Shown piece by piece: positions 1 to 10,823 of a stretch of DNA of 64,000 bases; position 1 is the first letter of the stretch, and each line of letters opens with the position of its first letter. This DNA comes from Larimichthys crocea (taxonomy: Eukaryota > Chordata > Actinopteri > Sciaenidae). The stretch spans positions 15,498,871 through 15,562,870 of the forward strand of contig NC_040028.1 of the NCBI RefSeq assembly GCF_000972845.2, read 5' to 3'. Both the position numbers and the translations under genes were made by a program. The notes under the pieces were generated by a model. It was not told the DNA's origin and did not search any database. It saw only the letters and a program-made list of their open reading frames with translations.

Positions 1-78
1 CACCAAACATTCTCAAACATGGCAGAAAATATGGGAGAGGACGGGGATGTGAGGTTAGAAAATGAACACTGTAACATA

Positions 79-421
79 CTCTGATCAGTCATAACATTAT
101 GGTCATCTGCCTAATACCCTTCAGGTCTTTTGCCGCCAAAACAGCTCTGACCTATCGGGGTATGGACTCCGCTACACCGCTTGAGGTGTGTTGTGGTATC
201 TGACACCAGGACATTAGTAGCAGAAGTCCTGTAAGTTGCGAGGTGGGGCCTCCATGGATCTGATTTGTTTGTCCAGAACATCCCAAAGATGCTCAATTGG
301 ATTGGGATCTGGGGAATTTGGAGGCCAAGTCAACACCTTGAACTCGTTGTTGTGTTCTTCAAACAATTCCTGAACCATTTTTGTGTTGTAGCAAGGCACA
401 TTATCCTGCCGAAAGAGTTGG
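79..421 (-). mobile_element. Degenerate Tc1/mariner-like transposase 3' fragment
   Basis: On the minus strand 214-399 encodes TWPPNSPDPNPIEHLWDVLD, the block around the third catalytic acidic residue of Tc1-like DDE transposases (the Glu of NPIEHLWD), followed by KQIRSMEAPPRNLQ. The C-terminal continuation (YRTSATNVLVSDTTTH) is in a different frame, so the copy is frameshifted. The N-terminal DNA-binding part and first two Asp motifs are absent. CTGATCAGTCATAACATTATG at 81-101 resembles the terminal inverted repeat of such elements. Inactive fossil. Confidence 0.8.
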
Positions 422-464
422 TATATTCCATATTTTTGACATTGTAGTTAACTCACCAAAGTTA

Positions 465-550
465 TAAATTCATCCTGAGGGAAACAGGAATGTTTGTACC
501 AAACTTCAATGTAACTTCTCCAATAACTGTTGAGATATTTCATTCTGGAC
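465..550. repeat. Dispersed fish repeat family R4, fragment 1
   Basis: AAATTCATCCTGAGGG...ACCAAACTTCAATG...GTTGAGATATTTCA matches the fragments at 42214-42320 and 52541-52810 in order and spacing. It directly abuts the Tc1 remnant. Confidence 0.5.
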
Positions 551-2952
551 CAATTGATAGATCAAAAATTGAAGACACCCAGACAAACACTCCTTTTCGG
601 GCTGGATTCTACACTCTGCATAAAAGATATCCAAGATATGTGTTACAGTTTTTGTGCAACATGTAAACTGCTATCTCAATTACCTTCATTCAAATCTTTA
701 TTAGATCATACCATGATGCCAGAGTTGTTATCTGTTTACAGAGGAAGGAAAACTGGATTAACCAGATTACAATCATCGAGAAAAGGAGGGCCGAAGGAGC
801 TGTGATTCAGTACGTCCTCTACAGCTGCACTTAGGTGTGTGCCCTGTGCCGGGCTCAAAAATAGCAACCTTAATGGCCCCGAGGATGGAAGCAAAGCAAT
901 ACTCCACTTGATTGCTAAGCTGTTGATGATAATGTGCTGTAGTCATGGCTCCACTGCAGGATGTATGCATGGAGAGGGAGAGCTTAGAGGAAGCCTGATT
1001 CAGATCGATGTATCACATGAAGTAAATGCATGAAGGAGGGATTTAGATTAGTTTTCTGGAACATCGACCACCCAGCAGCTCGATCCTTTCTTTCACACTA
1101 TTCTCCATTTGGATGGATAAGAGAATGTGAAAGCTAAACAAACTGTCAGAGTCGCAGAGGTAGCGTTCCAACCTTCATAACAAACCTCACCTCAGCAACA
1201 AGCCTTGACTGGAGACATGTTCATGAAAGAAGCTGCATCATCGCCTTATGAAATACAAATAGTAAATTCCTGTTGGATTACAGGAATTTATGTTATGAGG
1301 ACGCAAGTGTAAAACAAGTCCCGGAGTGTCATACACTTGCAGGAAACACCCACTGACCAGGCTCTTCAGCAGGCTGCCTCTCTGTCATGGTAACCTCTCC
1401 TGTGCTCCAAAACAGCTCTGCTCTATCAGGAAGAACACTCAGGCAGAGTGGGCGGTTTAACATGGAGCCCTGCCTTAAACTTCTGGTCAGACCAAATACA
1501 GCCACAGGAAACCTGCTCTATCTAGGAAAAGACAGGCCTCTGTTCTCCCACAAGAAGATGAAGGACAGGAAGGCATGGGTACTTCCTGTTCAGGCAGGCA
1601 GGATGGAACGATTGTGGAAACTTTAGCTCACGGTGGCAATGAGCTTTCTTCAATCAAATGTACAAGAGCTCACGTTGTTCATGTATACTGCCACCCGAGC
1701 ATAGCTGGATGAGACAATTATGTAACAACCATGAAATCAGTACATAGACATGGATCCCTGGATGCAACCACTAAATTAAAGATCAATGGATTGCAGAGTG
1801 ATTTTTGATGGGAAAAGGTAGTTGAAAAGTTCCCCTATTTCCCACGCTGAGCCAGGAAACTTTTAAACAATCTTGCGACGTGACCACAAACCAAATGTTA
1901 GGATCCTGTCTTGGCTCAAAATTTTATATTTTGACATGTGGTTAAAATAGATTCTGACACAATGAGGCATTTGTAAAAAAAAAACAAAAAAAAAAAAAAA
2001 CAGCTATCCTAAAAGAGATAAGCCAAGCTTAGTTCACATCCATGATATTAATAATCAGTTTTTATTTGCACTGGAACAAATTCTTGTCTGTCTGGCCACT
2101 GGATCATTTGAGTTGGCTTTACTACTGCAGTATTTAGTGATGTGCACTAAACCAGGGCCCGGATTTCAGTTTTTATGAAGTGCTCTATTTGAGTGTGCCT
2201 GAAAGAGCACACTATATACTATTCACAGCGCTTATTATTATTATTCTTATGCTCTTTTTTGTCGCACATACACAAAAAAGGTATCAAAACGTGTGGCTTG
2301 ACCGGGAATCGTCTGCTATGACTTTTCTAAGCATTTCGCCAAACGGTTTGCCTAAAAATCACCAAAAACCACGCCAAAAAAAGTGAATGGGTGTGTATTA
2401 GTAGAATGTTTGCGAGCTACAGTTGGTGACATCATCACTAGAGTGGGGAGGGAGAGAAAAAACTGTCAAAAAATTCATTTATAAACTGCTCTCGAGGCCA
2501 CAAATTTCACTCTACAGAAATAATTTATACATAGAAACGTAGGAGAATTTGTGGTGGTCGCAGTGATAACACTGCTGAAGCTGTCACACTTATGGTTTTG
2601 GCGTGGGACACAAAGATGCGCCAGCAACACCCATCGACAGCCTCATAGACTGCCATGTTAAAAAGGCGGGAAAATTTCTGGAGGAAAGCAGAAGTAACGT
2701 TAGTTTGAATCGCTCTAAAGGTCACATTCCTTTATTTTATCAACACATATACCTATGTAGACGTTCAGGAATAGCTCAAGATGCTAATAGTGAAGCCGGT
2801 TCAATGATTGGAAATACAATTTGGCCAGAAATCCTTCCTGTTCAAGGGGTACTTTCAGCGTTTTTTCTGTCTCTTTCTCTCAGCGGTGTCAAATGTCACA
2901 GGAGCAGCTGCGGTTGATTGCTCTGCTCTGATTGGTAGGCTCCACCTGGCCC

Positions 2953-2966
2953 CTCTCTCTCTCTCA

Positions 2967-3014
<48 letters not shown>
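2953..3014. repeat. Compound (CT)n(CA)n microsatellite
   Basis: An interrupted CT run of about 28 nt passes into about 17 CA units. It creates a false open frame of alternating Thr/His. Confidence 0.9.
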
Positions 3015-3015
<1 letters not shown>

Positions 3016-3167
3016 CAAACGTTTTTCAAAATAAGAGTCCCTTTAAAATAAAATACTTTGTAAAACTCTCTCCTTAAAAGACACAAGACCACACAAGCAT
3101 GCACACACACACACACACAGACAAGACAAACGTCTTTCAAAATAAGAGTCCCTTCAAAATAAGAGCC
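3012..3167. repeat. Imperfect direct duplication around a second CA tract
   Basis: CAAACGTTTTTCAAAATAAG (3015 onward) recurs as CAAACGTCTTTCAAAATAAG (3127 onward), each continuing AGTCCCTT-AAAATA and each preceded by a CA run. The likely origin is unequal exchange between CA arrays. Confidence 0.65.
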
Positions 3168-4289
3168 CATTAAAAAGGCAATGATGATACAGCTTGTTGT
3201 ATTAACACACTCAAAATTTCTTTAAAAATGTTTCTAGTTTATCTTGTCCTTCCGTGTGCTCAGTTGAGGAATTCTCACAAGTTACTCACTCCAACTGCAA
3301 GAGCCCTGCAAGAGTGGCAAATCTGGTTTAGATTATAATCGCAACTGCCAGAAGCCATGCCCAAATCCATGCAGGCAAATTTTATAGTGAGTTTGATGGG
3401 TGTGTTTTATTTCTCTCTATTTCTTGAAGCCTTCGTTCCACAAGCAATGCATCACTGCTTATATCTGGGTCTTGTGGAGTTTAAATGTTTCCATTCCAGT
3501 TACTGTAAGTAGCCTTCACACATTAAGAGCGTTAACGTGGAAACGTTTACAGACTATAGTGCATGATTGCTAAACTATATAACAGCTGACAGGTGGAAAA
3601 GCAGTGGACCTTTTCCTTCTTGTGTCATGTGTCTCTAGATGCCAAGAGGGGCACTGTAGCCAAGTTACCCCATCCACCTGTCAGCTGGTATACAGTTTAT
3701 CTGTCAGTATAATGCAATGTAATTCAACTGTAGCCTTCAAAATGACCATAAAGTTGACTCAACACCTTTTCAACACAAACAGATCATTATAACGTTCATG
3801 AAGAAAGGATTTACTGCAGGACTGTTAGCATGAGTTTCAGCTTTAGCAGTAATAAACTGGCAATTGAGTGTGCATAGCTCACTAATCTGGAAAATTTATT
3901 TCAGGGGCAAATTTGCCAACAAGTTAGGGCTACTGGTTATTATGTAACATCATCATGACTTTATGTTCTGAAATATGAGAAAGCTTAATTTATACATATT
4001 AAAAACACACACAGGTGTTGGAAAGTTTGACATGTTTTGATGGGATTTTGTGCCTAATGGTATCAAGGTTTTGGGCTTGGTCCCATCTACAGCACAAGAG
4101 AGGGGGAGCCTTTAATGGGTGCATTGGTTACTAGAGCAGGCTCATGTATTATTGACCCATGCAGAGAACTCATCTGCTCTCCCATCTCCACCGCCCCCTG
4201 GGTTTGTTCTTGTAGAGAGCCATTTACCGTCACAGTAACAAAAGGCAGCTTATGCATCCTTTTAGTCTGCCACTATCAGGCCTTATAGT

Positions 4290-4309
4290 GACAGACAGAC
4301 AGATTGATG

Positions 4310-4347
<38 letters not shown>
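4290..4347. repeat. (GACA)n tetranucleotide microsatellite
   Basis: About 11 near-perfect GACA units interrupted once by GATTGATGGATA. Confidence 0.85.
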
Positions 4348-7300
4348 GGAATACAGAGGGAGGTCAAGCTGCTTAGGCCTCACACACAGCCCTGTAATCT
4401 TCTGACTAGCTCGATCCTGCAGCATATGTAACAGCTACCAGCATCTGCTCCAAACACACAGCACAGAAGTTTGGATAAATAACTCTCTCACCTAATCTCA
4501 GCTCTACAAGGTGGATCTGGAAATCTGCTACACACATATTTGGTTAGAGTCATGACTAATAACTCCGGCTTCACTACATGAAGAGACATGAATCTAACTC
4601 CATCAAAGAAGCAACATGTTCAGTCAGAGATAAAGCTGGGGAGTGTGTCAGGGACTTTAAACAATGAATAGAGTACACACCCACCTGAGGTATTCTTAGG
4701 ATTCCCACATCTTTGGAAAGTGTACCAGATGAGGTGTGTAGGTGAGATGGGACGGACGATGAGAGTTTTGTTATTTCTCATGTGAAGCTGAAGGAGAGGC
4801 TACAGTTTGTGCAGTGACCTCACCTAATGTGGCAGTACATCTTCTACGCATTGCAACAAGACCTCACCACTGCCGATGTTTGACTTGAGTAAACACACAC
4901 AGGCTATACAATATAGCCGAGAAGTGGTGCGGGTAAGAAGACGGAGTAGAGGTTGCAAGAAGGGAAATGGGGCGATTATATGCATCAAGAGATGATGAGT
5001 GAATGTAGAATACATGTTTAATTGGGCGAAACCACAAAGTCAGAGAAACGCTGCGAACCTGCCAAAGAGATTAAGAGGCATCTAAATTGTCCATCCGGCC
5101 ATTTTGACAAGCGCAAAGACTCTCAGGAGGCGCAGGAAAGCTCGTCAGAGAAATTTCCCCCACAGCGTTTAATGGCTAACAACAGGGCTAAACAACAACA
5201 TGTGTGCTCTGTTGAGAGTTAGTCAATATTTTAATGTTCTTTTCTGCAGAAACCTTCACTTTCCCCCTTCTGCTTTCACAGTGAGTCAGTTGTGCGTGTA
5301 CTGGTCATGGGCGGCTAATAGCATCACTCCTACATAATGACACCCATCTGGCGTACAGCTCCCTCGGGTCAGGCACATAGCAGGAACACTGAGGATTTGA
5401 GTATGTCACCATTAGGTGGCAGGCAGTTAGGACTATTGATTACAATTACACAACTTCGCCCCCCAGCTGCTTCATACACTGTACACGCTGACTAAACATT
5501 TCCAACTGCCATTGATTTGTTATACACTCAACAGCAGATACATTAATGACATCTACATGCTGTTGAGTGGCGTAGATGGTTAAACAAAAGTCCAAATACT
5601 CCAGGATCTCTCTTCTAAATCCTCACAAAGCAAAGTTGGAGAGGCAATGTGCTGAAGTCGTATCAAAGTGCATCACCAGCACTTACAAATTCAAAGCTGG
5701 TGACAGCCATCATGGAGCTAATAGTGTTCTCAGCATGCCTGAAGTGTGGAGAAACAGAAGGATGACTCAGCTGAGGGCTCTGGCCTATTACAAGTCTCTC
5801 TGCACTGCACTCCAACAATAAACAAAGAGGCTTTGGCCAGCGTGTGCCTTCACGAAAATGCACAAATTGTTGGGAGAGGCACAGAGCAGCACAGTGCACT
5901 TGACTCCAAAACAGATTTGGGAAGCTGCTGTGTGGCCATTAGATAGTTTGTATATTATATCCTAGCTTAAGTAATGTGTTTTGGGGCGTTTAAAAAGGAC
6001 TGGAAAAAAATGTATGTTTCAAGCTGAAACAACAATCAGAATGGGTGACAACAGCTACAATCCCCTCTTTATGTCCCTGGAACAGATCCCTTTATTCCTG
6101 CTGTGGTATTTACATGTTTCATGGAGGAATTAATTACAATTTGCGTGGACAGCCGTCCCGTGTACGGTCACATTCTCGGCCCACTGAAAAGCTTCAGCAA
6201 ACACTTGAATTCAACAACGCAGCCATATGTTGGTGCCCGCCTAACCAGAGCCAGAAGGTTATTAGAATCATGGAACGGGCCTACCGGGTACAGACTCTGG
6301 ACCCCTGAACAAGAAGTTCTGCATGAAGTGAGTGAGAGTCAGTGTTAACATTTCACCTTGGAAAGCATATCAAAGAGAGCCACTACAAAAAGATACAAAA
6401 CGACTACAAAAACCCACAATGTGACCTCACAGAGGTGACAGGTGGTGTTTTACATTTCTGTTTCCAGAATCCCATTTTCCCATTATCCATGGCTCTGGGC
6501 TATTTTGAGTTACAAATAGAAACTATTTATCAATATTATTCATATATAAATATTTAAAGCTGCTTATTTGGTGTTCATTTATTGCTGAATTAACAATGTA
6601 ACTATAAATAATGTATAGTTTACCATTGCCAAGAACCAGGGCTTTAAATGTTAGTCATTAAAGTGCTCCTGTCTGGTCTCATCCAAGTTTCTAACCCCCG
6701 TCCCTGCACGTATATGCCCATAATAAACTGTTGGATGCCATCTGGTATAAACACAACGACTCTCTCCAAGTCATTTCCTCCTTAAACATGTTGATTTCCC
6801 AACAATCATACTACATTTCTGCTCTCCTCCTTCAGGCGTCTCTGGCAGTGCACTAGTATAAGAATGAATAAATAATTCGAAGGTGTGGTTGGATGTCTGG
6901 GATCCTGACTCAGGATTCCATTTCCCTGACAGAGAGCCTGGACGGTGTCCGTTTCTGTTACCTAGCAACTTCTTCCAGGAAAGCTGGAACAATCGGACGG
7001 AGCACCAAACACCCAACTCACTTCGGACACAAAACAAAAGGGCCGACTCCTTTTTCCTCCTGAGCTCTGAAGGAAAACTGATACCATGGAGGTGTACAGG
7101 TCCTCGTCACCCAGATGTTCTAAAGTGGATGGTCAAATTCAGCATTATGTCACTGTCACTGGACACTTTATATGTGTCTGAAGCATGAAATCGAACCCAC
7201 ATGCTTTCTCTTGTGAGGAGGTATTATGTCATCCTGGTACATCCCTATGAAACTGATGCCCTCACTGACACCAAGTACAAAACACCTTGATCTACTATAG

Positions 7301-7982
7301 CACTGATTCTTTACAGACTCTCGAGGAAATAAGACACATGGAACAAATGGGCCTGAAAGTGAAATTATTCAATAACATATCATAAAGTGGAGGTAACATA
7401 TGATTAAATATAACAAGACTTGTATTGTGTTGTGCTGGAGATGCGACCGGTCGATTCTCATTTTATCTCTGTTCACACAAACATAAACTCATTCTCTCTC
7501 TTCCTCACATTTGTAGGTCAGGGTCACTCACTCCATACTTCTCCTATGAAGCACACATGTGCTTCCACCCAGCTGATCCAAAGTCAGGATTTTAAAGAAC
7601 TTTGTGGCAGTTTATCAGTGCTCACAAGGGCATTCCGAGCAAAAGATAGCTGCATGCAAATGTCAGTAGTTTTTGCAAACTCACTCCTTCCTGTCTCTAT
7701 CTCTTCGTCACAGACACACACGGCATCATTCATTCACTCCAAATCACTCTCTCCCACTCTCTCAGGGTCACGCACTAATAATATGTCGTGTAGTTTTTCA
7801 CCCACATGTGCTCCCACTCAGCTGATCTAAAGACAGCTGACTTTTTTCTGTGCGTAAAAGCTGGAGATTCCCAGCTCCACAAAGGTTCAAACAGACATGA
7901 TGACACCGAACGAGGTGGTATTAAGTAGGAAGAAGAGGAGGGGGAAAAGGAGAAGTAGGGGGGAGTTTAGGTGTGTACTTAC

Positions 7983-8099
7983 AACCAGCACGGACGTCCT
8001 CACCACCTCAGAGACACTTTGCCTGAGTTCAGCCGCCGTGCCAGGTTTACCCAAACCCCGCGTAAATCTCCTGGTCTCCGGATGCGCTGGAGTAGCCAT
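7983..8099 (-). CDS. dock9: First coding exon of a DOCK9-like Cdc42 guanine exchange factor (partial gene)
   Basis: ATG at 8099 opens 39 codons, [20 protein letters not shown] then [19 protein letters not shown], up to the donor GTT|GTAAGTAC after 7983, phase 0. [27 protein letters not shown] is the N-terminus of DOCK9 (zizimin-1), a DOCK-D family activator of Cdc42; DOCK11 is similar but less close here and DOCK10 clearly diverges. The rest of the gene lies beyond the left edge. Human DOCK9 lies near FARP1, which supports the call. Whether this is a dock9a or dock9b ohnologue cannot be told. Confidence 0.85.
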
Positions 8100-8560
8100 C
8101 GTTGCCCACCTCTTTGCATTAATAACCGTTCAATCCACGACTTATATCAGCGAAATTCTAGAGGGAAATCATCGCCAGTTTATCCGTTTCTCCGATCCCC
8201 ACTAGTGCGCACCACGAGTTTGAAGTTGGCTCATGTTGTCGTGGTGTGGCTGCTGATTCACTCCCACCTCTCGGTCTCATACATTTCGCTTTCAAAAAGT
8301 CAACGTGCGTCGCATTATTCCGGCGCTCTGCCTTCTTCCATCCGATTTATTGTTGTCATAATAAAGTATCCTCTTGAGAAGTGTCTCATTGGCCGTCCAG
8401 CGCCAGACAGGAGGTGTATAATCTGGTTGCCTCCTCGGCGCACTCCGCCCCTTACCGGTTTAAGGCCTGCCCACTCATGGCTGAGTGTGAGCTGCTGCTC
8501 GGCCTGGACTTTGGACAGCCAGGCATCTGTAGTATGAATGACTGAATAAATACTGCCACA
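8100..8560 (-). promoter_or_regulatory. dock9: dock9-like 5' UTR and promoter region
   Basis: GC-richer than its flanks. On the minus strand it carries a GC box (GGGCGG, 8445-8450) and a CCAAT box (8388-8392) 290-350 nt above the ATG, with a TATA-like TTATACA between them near 8417. CpGs cluster at 8020-8240 and 8400-8470. The start site is inferred only. Confidence 0.5.
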
Positions 8561-8641
8561 AAAAGAACAGCTCTGGAGAACATGTGTTACTACATTTGTC
8601 CCAAGTGGCATCTGAATAAATTGTTTGTACATAACAACCAG

Positions 8642-9008
8642 TTAAAGCTCCAGTGTGTAGGATTTGGGGGAATTTATTGGCCAAATATGGACTATTTGGA
8701 ATAATATATCATGAGTGTATAATGACCTGAAGATAAGAATCGTTGTGTTTTTGTTACCCTACAATGAGCCATTTATATCTAGAGGGAGCGGGTCCTCTAC
8801 TACAGAGTCTGCCATGTTTCTACAGTAGCCCAGAACAGACAAACCAGCTCAAGATGGGGCCTTTCATGTTTTTTCACGATTTTCATACCCACTTTAGGCT
8901 ATCCCATTAAATTGGAAGGGGTGATAGGTGAGGTGAGGGGTGTTGAGTTGCTTGCAATCTGCAAGTTCACCGCTAGATGCTGCTAAATCTTACACAACGG
9001 ACCTTTAA
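8642..9008. mobile_element. TTAA-flanked MITE, copy 1
   Basis: Bounded by TTAA at 8642-8645 and 9005-9008. The ends are imperfect inverted repeats (AGCTCCAGTGTGTAGGATTT against AGGTCCGTTGTGTAAGATTT). The interior (GTAGCCCAGAACAGACAAAC; CGCTAGATGCTGCTAAATCT) matches copy 2 at 55159. No coding capacity; a nonautonomous DNA transposon, and TTAA targets suggest piggyBac-type mobilisation. It lies between the farp1 poly(A) signal and the dock9-like promoter. Confidence 0.75.
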
Positions 9009-9599
9009 AGTTGATTCACTGTCATAGTACTTCAACAACACTTTTTCGTGCATGTTTTTTGGCTTGGTGTTATAAGGAGAAACGACAAAAAAAGTGATTT
9101 AGAACACAAATTAACTGTATACATCTCAATGCACTCGGACAGCAAATTAATTTAGTAGTCTGGTGAGATGATGCGGTGCCTAAAACAGACTATTCAAATG
9201 TTGTGCTGTTGTTTATACGCTTATTTTTGTATTACTTGTGTCTCCTTGTCAAATTACATCTTTTAATAGAGGATAAATATGACTACACACTTTCGCATGC
9301 TGGTACTAGTACTGGACTTTCTGTTGTCACGACAAACCAAATACAAATTTAGAAAAATGTATAAAGTACATGAATTTTGATTTTTGCACCATGCAGAGCA
9401 AAACAAGTCTTTGAAAAAGTGTTTTCTGTTGCGTGCACACTGATCTTCAGACGCTGTGGTAATGCCTTGAATGAAACGTCTTGATCAATGATGCCATCTG
9501 TAGGTCAAAGCTGTAAACACACTGAAAGGCCGCCTGACCATGTTTTCCCCTCCTGCCCCTCGAGCTTCAAACAAAAACACAAACACCACAAATCTAAGT
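9009..9599. other. farp1-dock9 intergenic spacer
   Basis: AT-rich single-copy-looking sequence between the farp1 cleavage region and the MITE. I see no gene or clear control element in it. Confidence 0.4.
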
Positions 9600-10741
9600 T
9601 TGAATAAGTTCTTTTTTTTATTGCTTTCATTTCCAAAGAGCTCTCTGTTGTCTGGAAAAATCGCTGCGATTCGAAGCAGAACTGAGGTTTTTCCATTTCA
9701 TTTGCTTCACTGCAAAACCCTGTCAAATGCATATTTCCATTCATTTAGACCCATAAAAAGATCTGGTATCTGTATACAGGAGGCAGCCTAAGTTCAGTGA
9801 GGGCTTGGAACTGAAAGTTTCTATTTTGTTTCACACATAATCTTTAAAGCTTTCAAATACACTCACTTTCATAATACAATTATTATGAACATGCCTCACA
9901 TTTTCTCACACAGCTGAAGGGGAACTTGATTAATAAAAAAAACAAAAAACTGAGACATATTCATACAACAAAGATCCGCAAATAGATATTTACTTTACTT
10001 GAAATGGCATCAATCTGTGATGGTGGCTACCCCTGATCAATGCTAGACCTATGTCAAGAATACAACAAAATAATTTCATATTTTCTTCTTCTTTTTTTTA
10101 ACAAGAACACATTGTGCTGGGCCAGGTGTGAACAGAGCATTGACCATTAAAGGGTGGCCTGTTTTACATGATTTAAAATTTCATGGTATGTAGAATAGGA
10201 GACACTCCTCGTCTCCAGTGTAACAAAATAGCATTAAAAAGTCCAGGACGTTGATATAAACCGGTTTGGCACTGACGTTGCAGGACATTTTCAAAGCAGC
10301 AGTTTATAATAAAATGGAAAAAAAAGTAGACAAAAAAGTTATGACAATGCAGTGATAGTTTAACCATCTAAGAAAGAATGCTGGGTATCTATATCAACAT
10401 GTTCCTGCTGTAAAAACAACCAATGACAAAATGTAAAATCAGAAAGATAGGAAGTGGTTCAGACCATTAGAAAACAGTATAAAATGACATCCTTAAAAAG
10501 AGGTTTCAGAGTTGAGAGTAAAAATGCCAAAAAATGCAGTCTCTGATGCAGTCTAAACCAGCGGACATGTCACCATTAAAGCATTAAAAAGCACCAAATG
10601 TGCATGGACACATGTACAAATGTCCCAGATATGTGTAGAAAAGAAAAGCAGAGAGTCCAGGGGGACAGGAAGGGCAGATGCCACCCGAGACCGAGAGACA
10701 GAGAGAGAGAGAGATGGCGTGTGGAAACGAGGTGAGCCAAC
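9600..10741 (-). other. farp1: farp1 3' UTR
   Basis: Noncoding continuation of exon 27 from the stop at 10742 to the poly(A) signal. It is AT-rich and has a purine tract (GAGA) at about 10697-10714 on the plus strand. The end is set by the AATAAA at 9617-9622; no other good signal with a GU-rich partner was seen, but UTR length is inferred. Confidence 0.6.
9617..9622 (-). terminator. farp1: Poly(A) signal of farp1 long isoform
   Basis: AATAAA on the minus strand, followed 30 nt later by a strongly GU-rich run (TTTGTGGTGTTTGTGTTTTT, about 9572-9591), the usual cleavage-stimulation arrangement. Confidence 0.65.
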
Positions 10742-10823
10742 TCAGTGAGGATGGGACTCTTTGTTGTTCAGGACACGAGCACCACTGGAGGGGACCGTGG
10801 CACTGCGGATGACCTCCATCCAC
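10742..10823 (-). CDS. farp1: farp1 exon 27, PH2 C-terminal helix and stop
   Basis: 82 coding nt: Arg completed, then [20 protein letters not shown] and KESHPH, TGA at 10744-10742. W-MEVI is the C-terminal PH helix with the invariant Trp. Acceptor CACCTGCAG... before 10823. The human protein ends in a similar short Lys/Glu tail. Confidence 0.95.

Larger units (their letters stand above)
1..7982 (-). other. dock9: dock9-like intron 1 (partial)
   Basis: Nothing in this stretch reads like the expected second DOCK9 exon (PLDYENVI region) on the minus strand, so the intron runs past the window edge. It holds the Tc1 remnant, simple repeats at 2.95-3.17 and 4.29-4.35 kb, and short chance ORFs. No other gene was found. 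Confidence 0.6.

Noticed and set aside
2808..3170. ORFs with Ser-Leu/Thr-His runs on both strands
   Set aside because: Products of the CT and CA microsatellites.
6771..7188. Overlapping 88- and 101-codon ORFs on opposite strands as dock9 exon 2 or another gene
   Set aside because: The translations share nothing with DOCK9 or any family I recognise and no suitable splice sites bound them.
7897..8537. Plus-strand ORFs of 102 and 188 codons
   Set aside because: They are antisense shadows of the dock9-like first exon and its GC-rich promoter.
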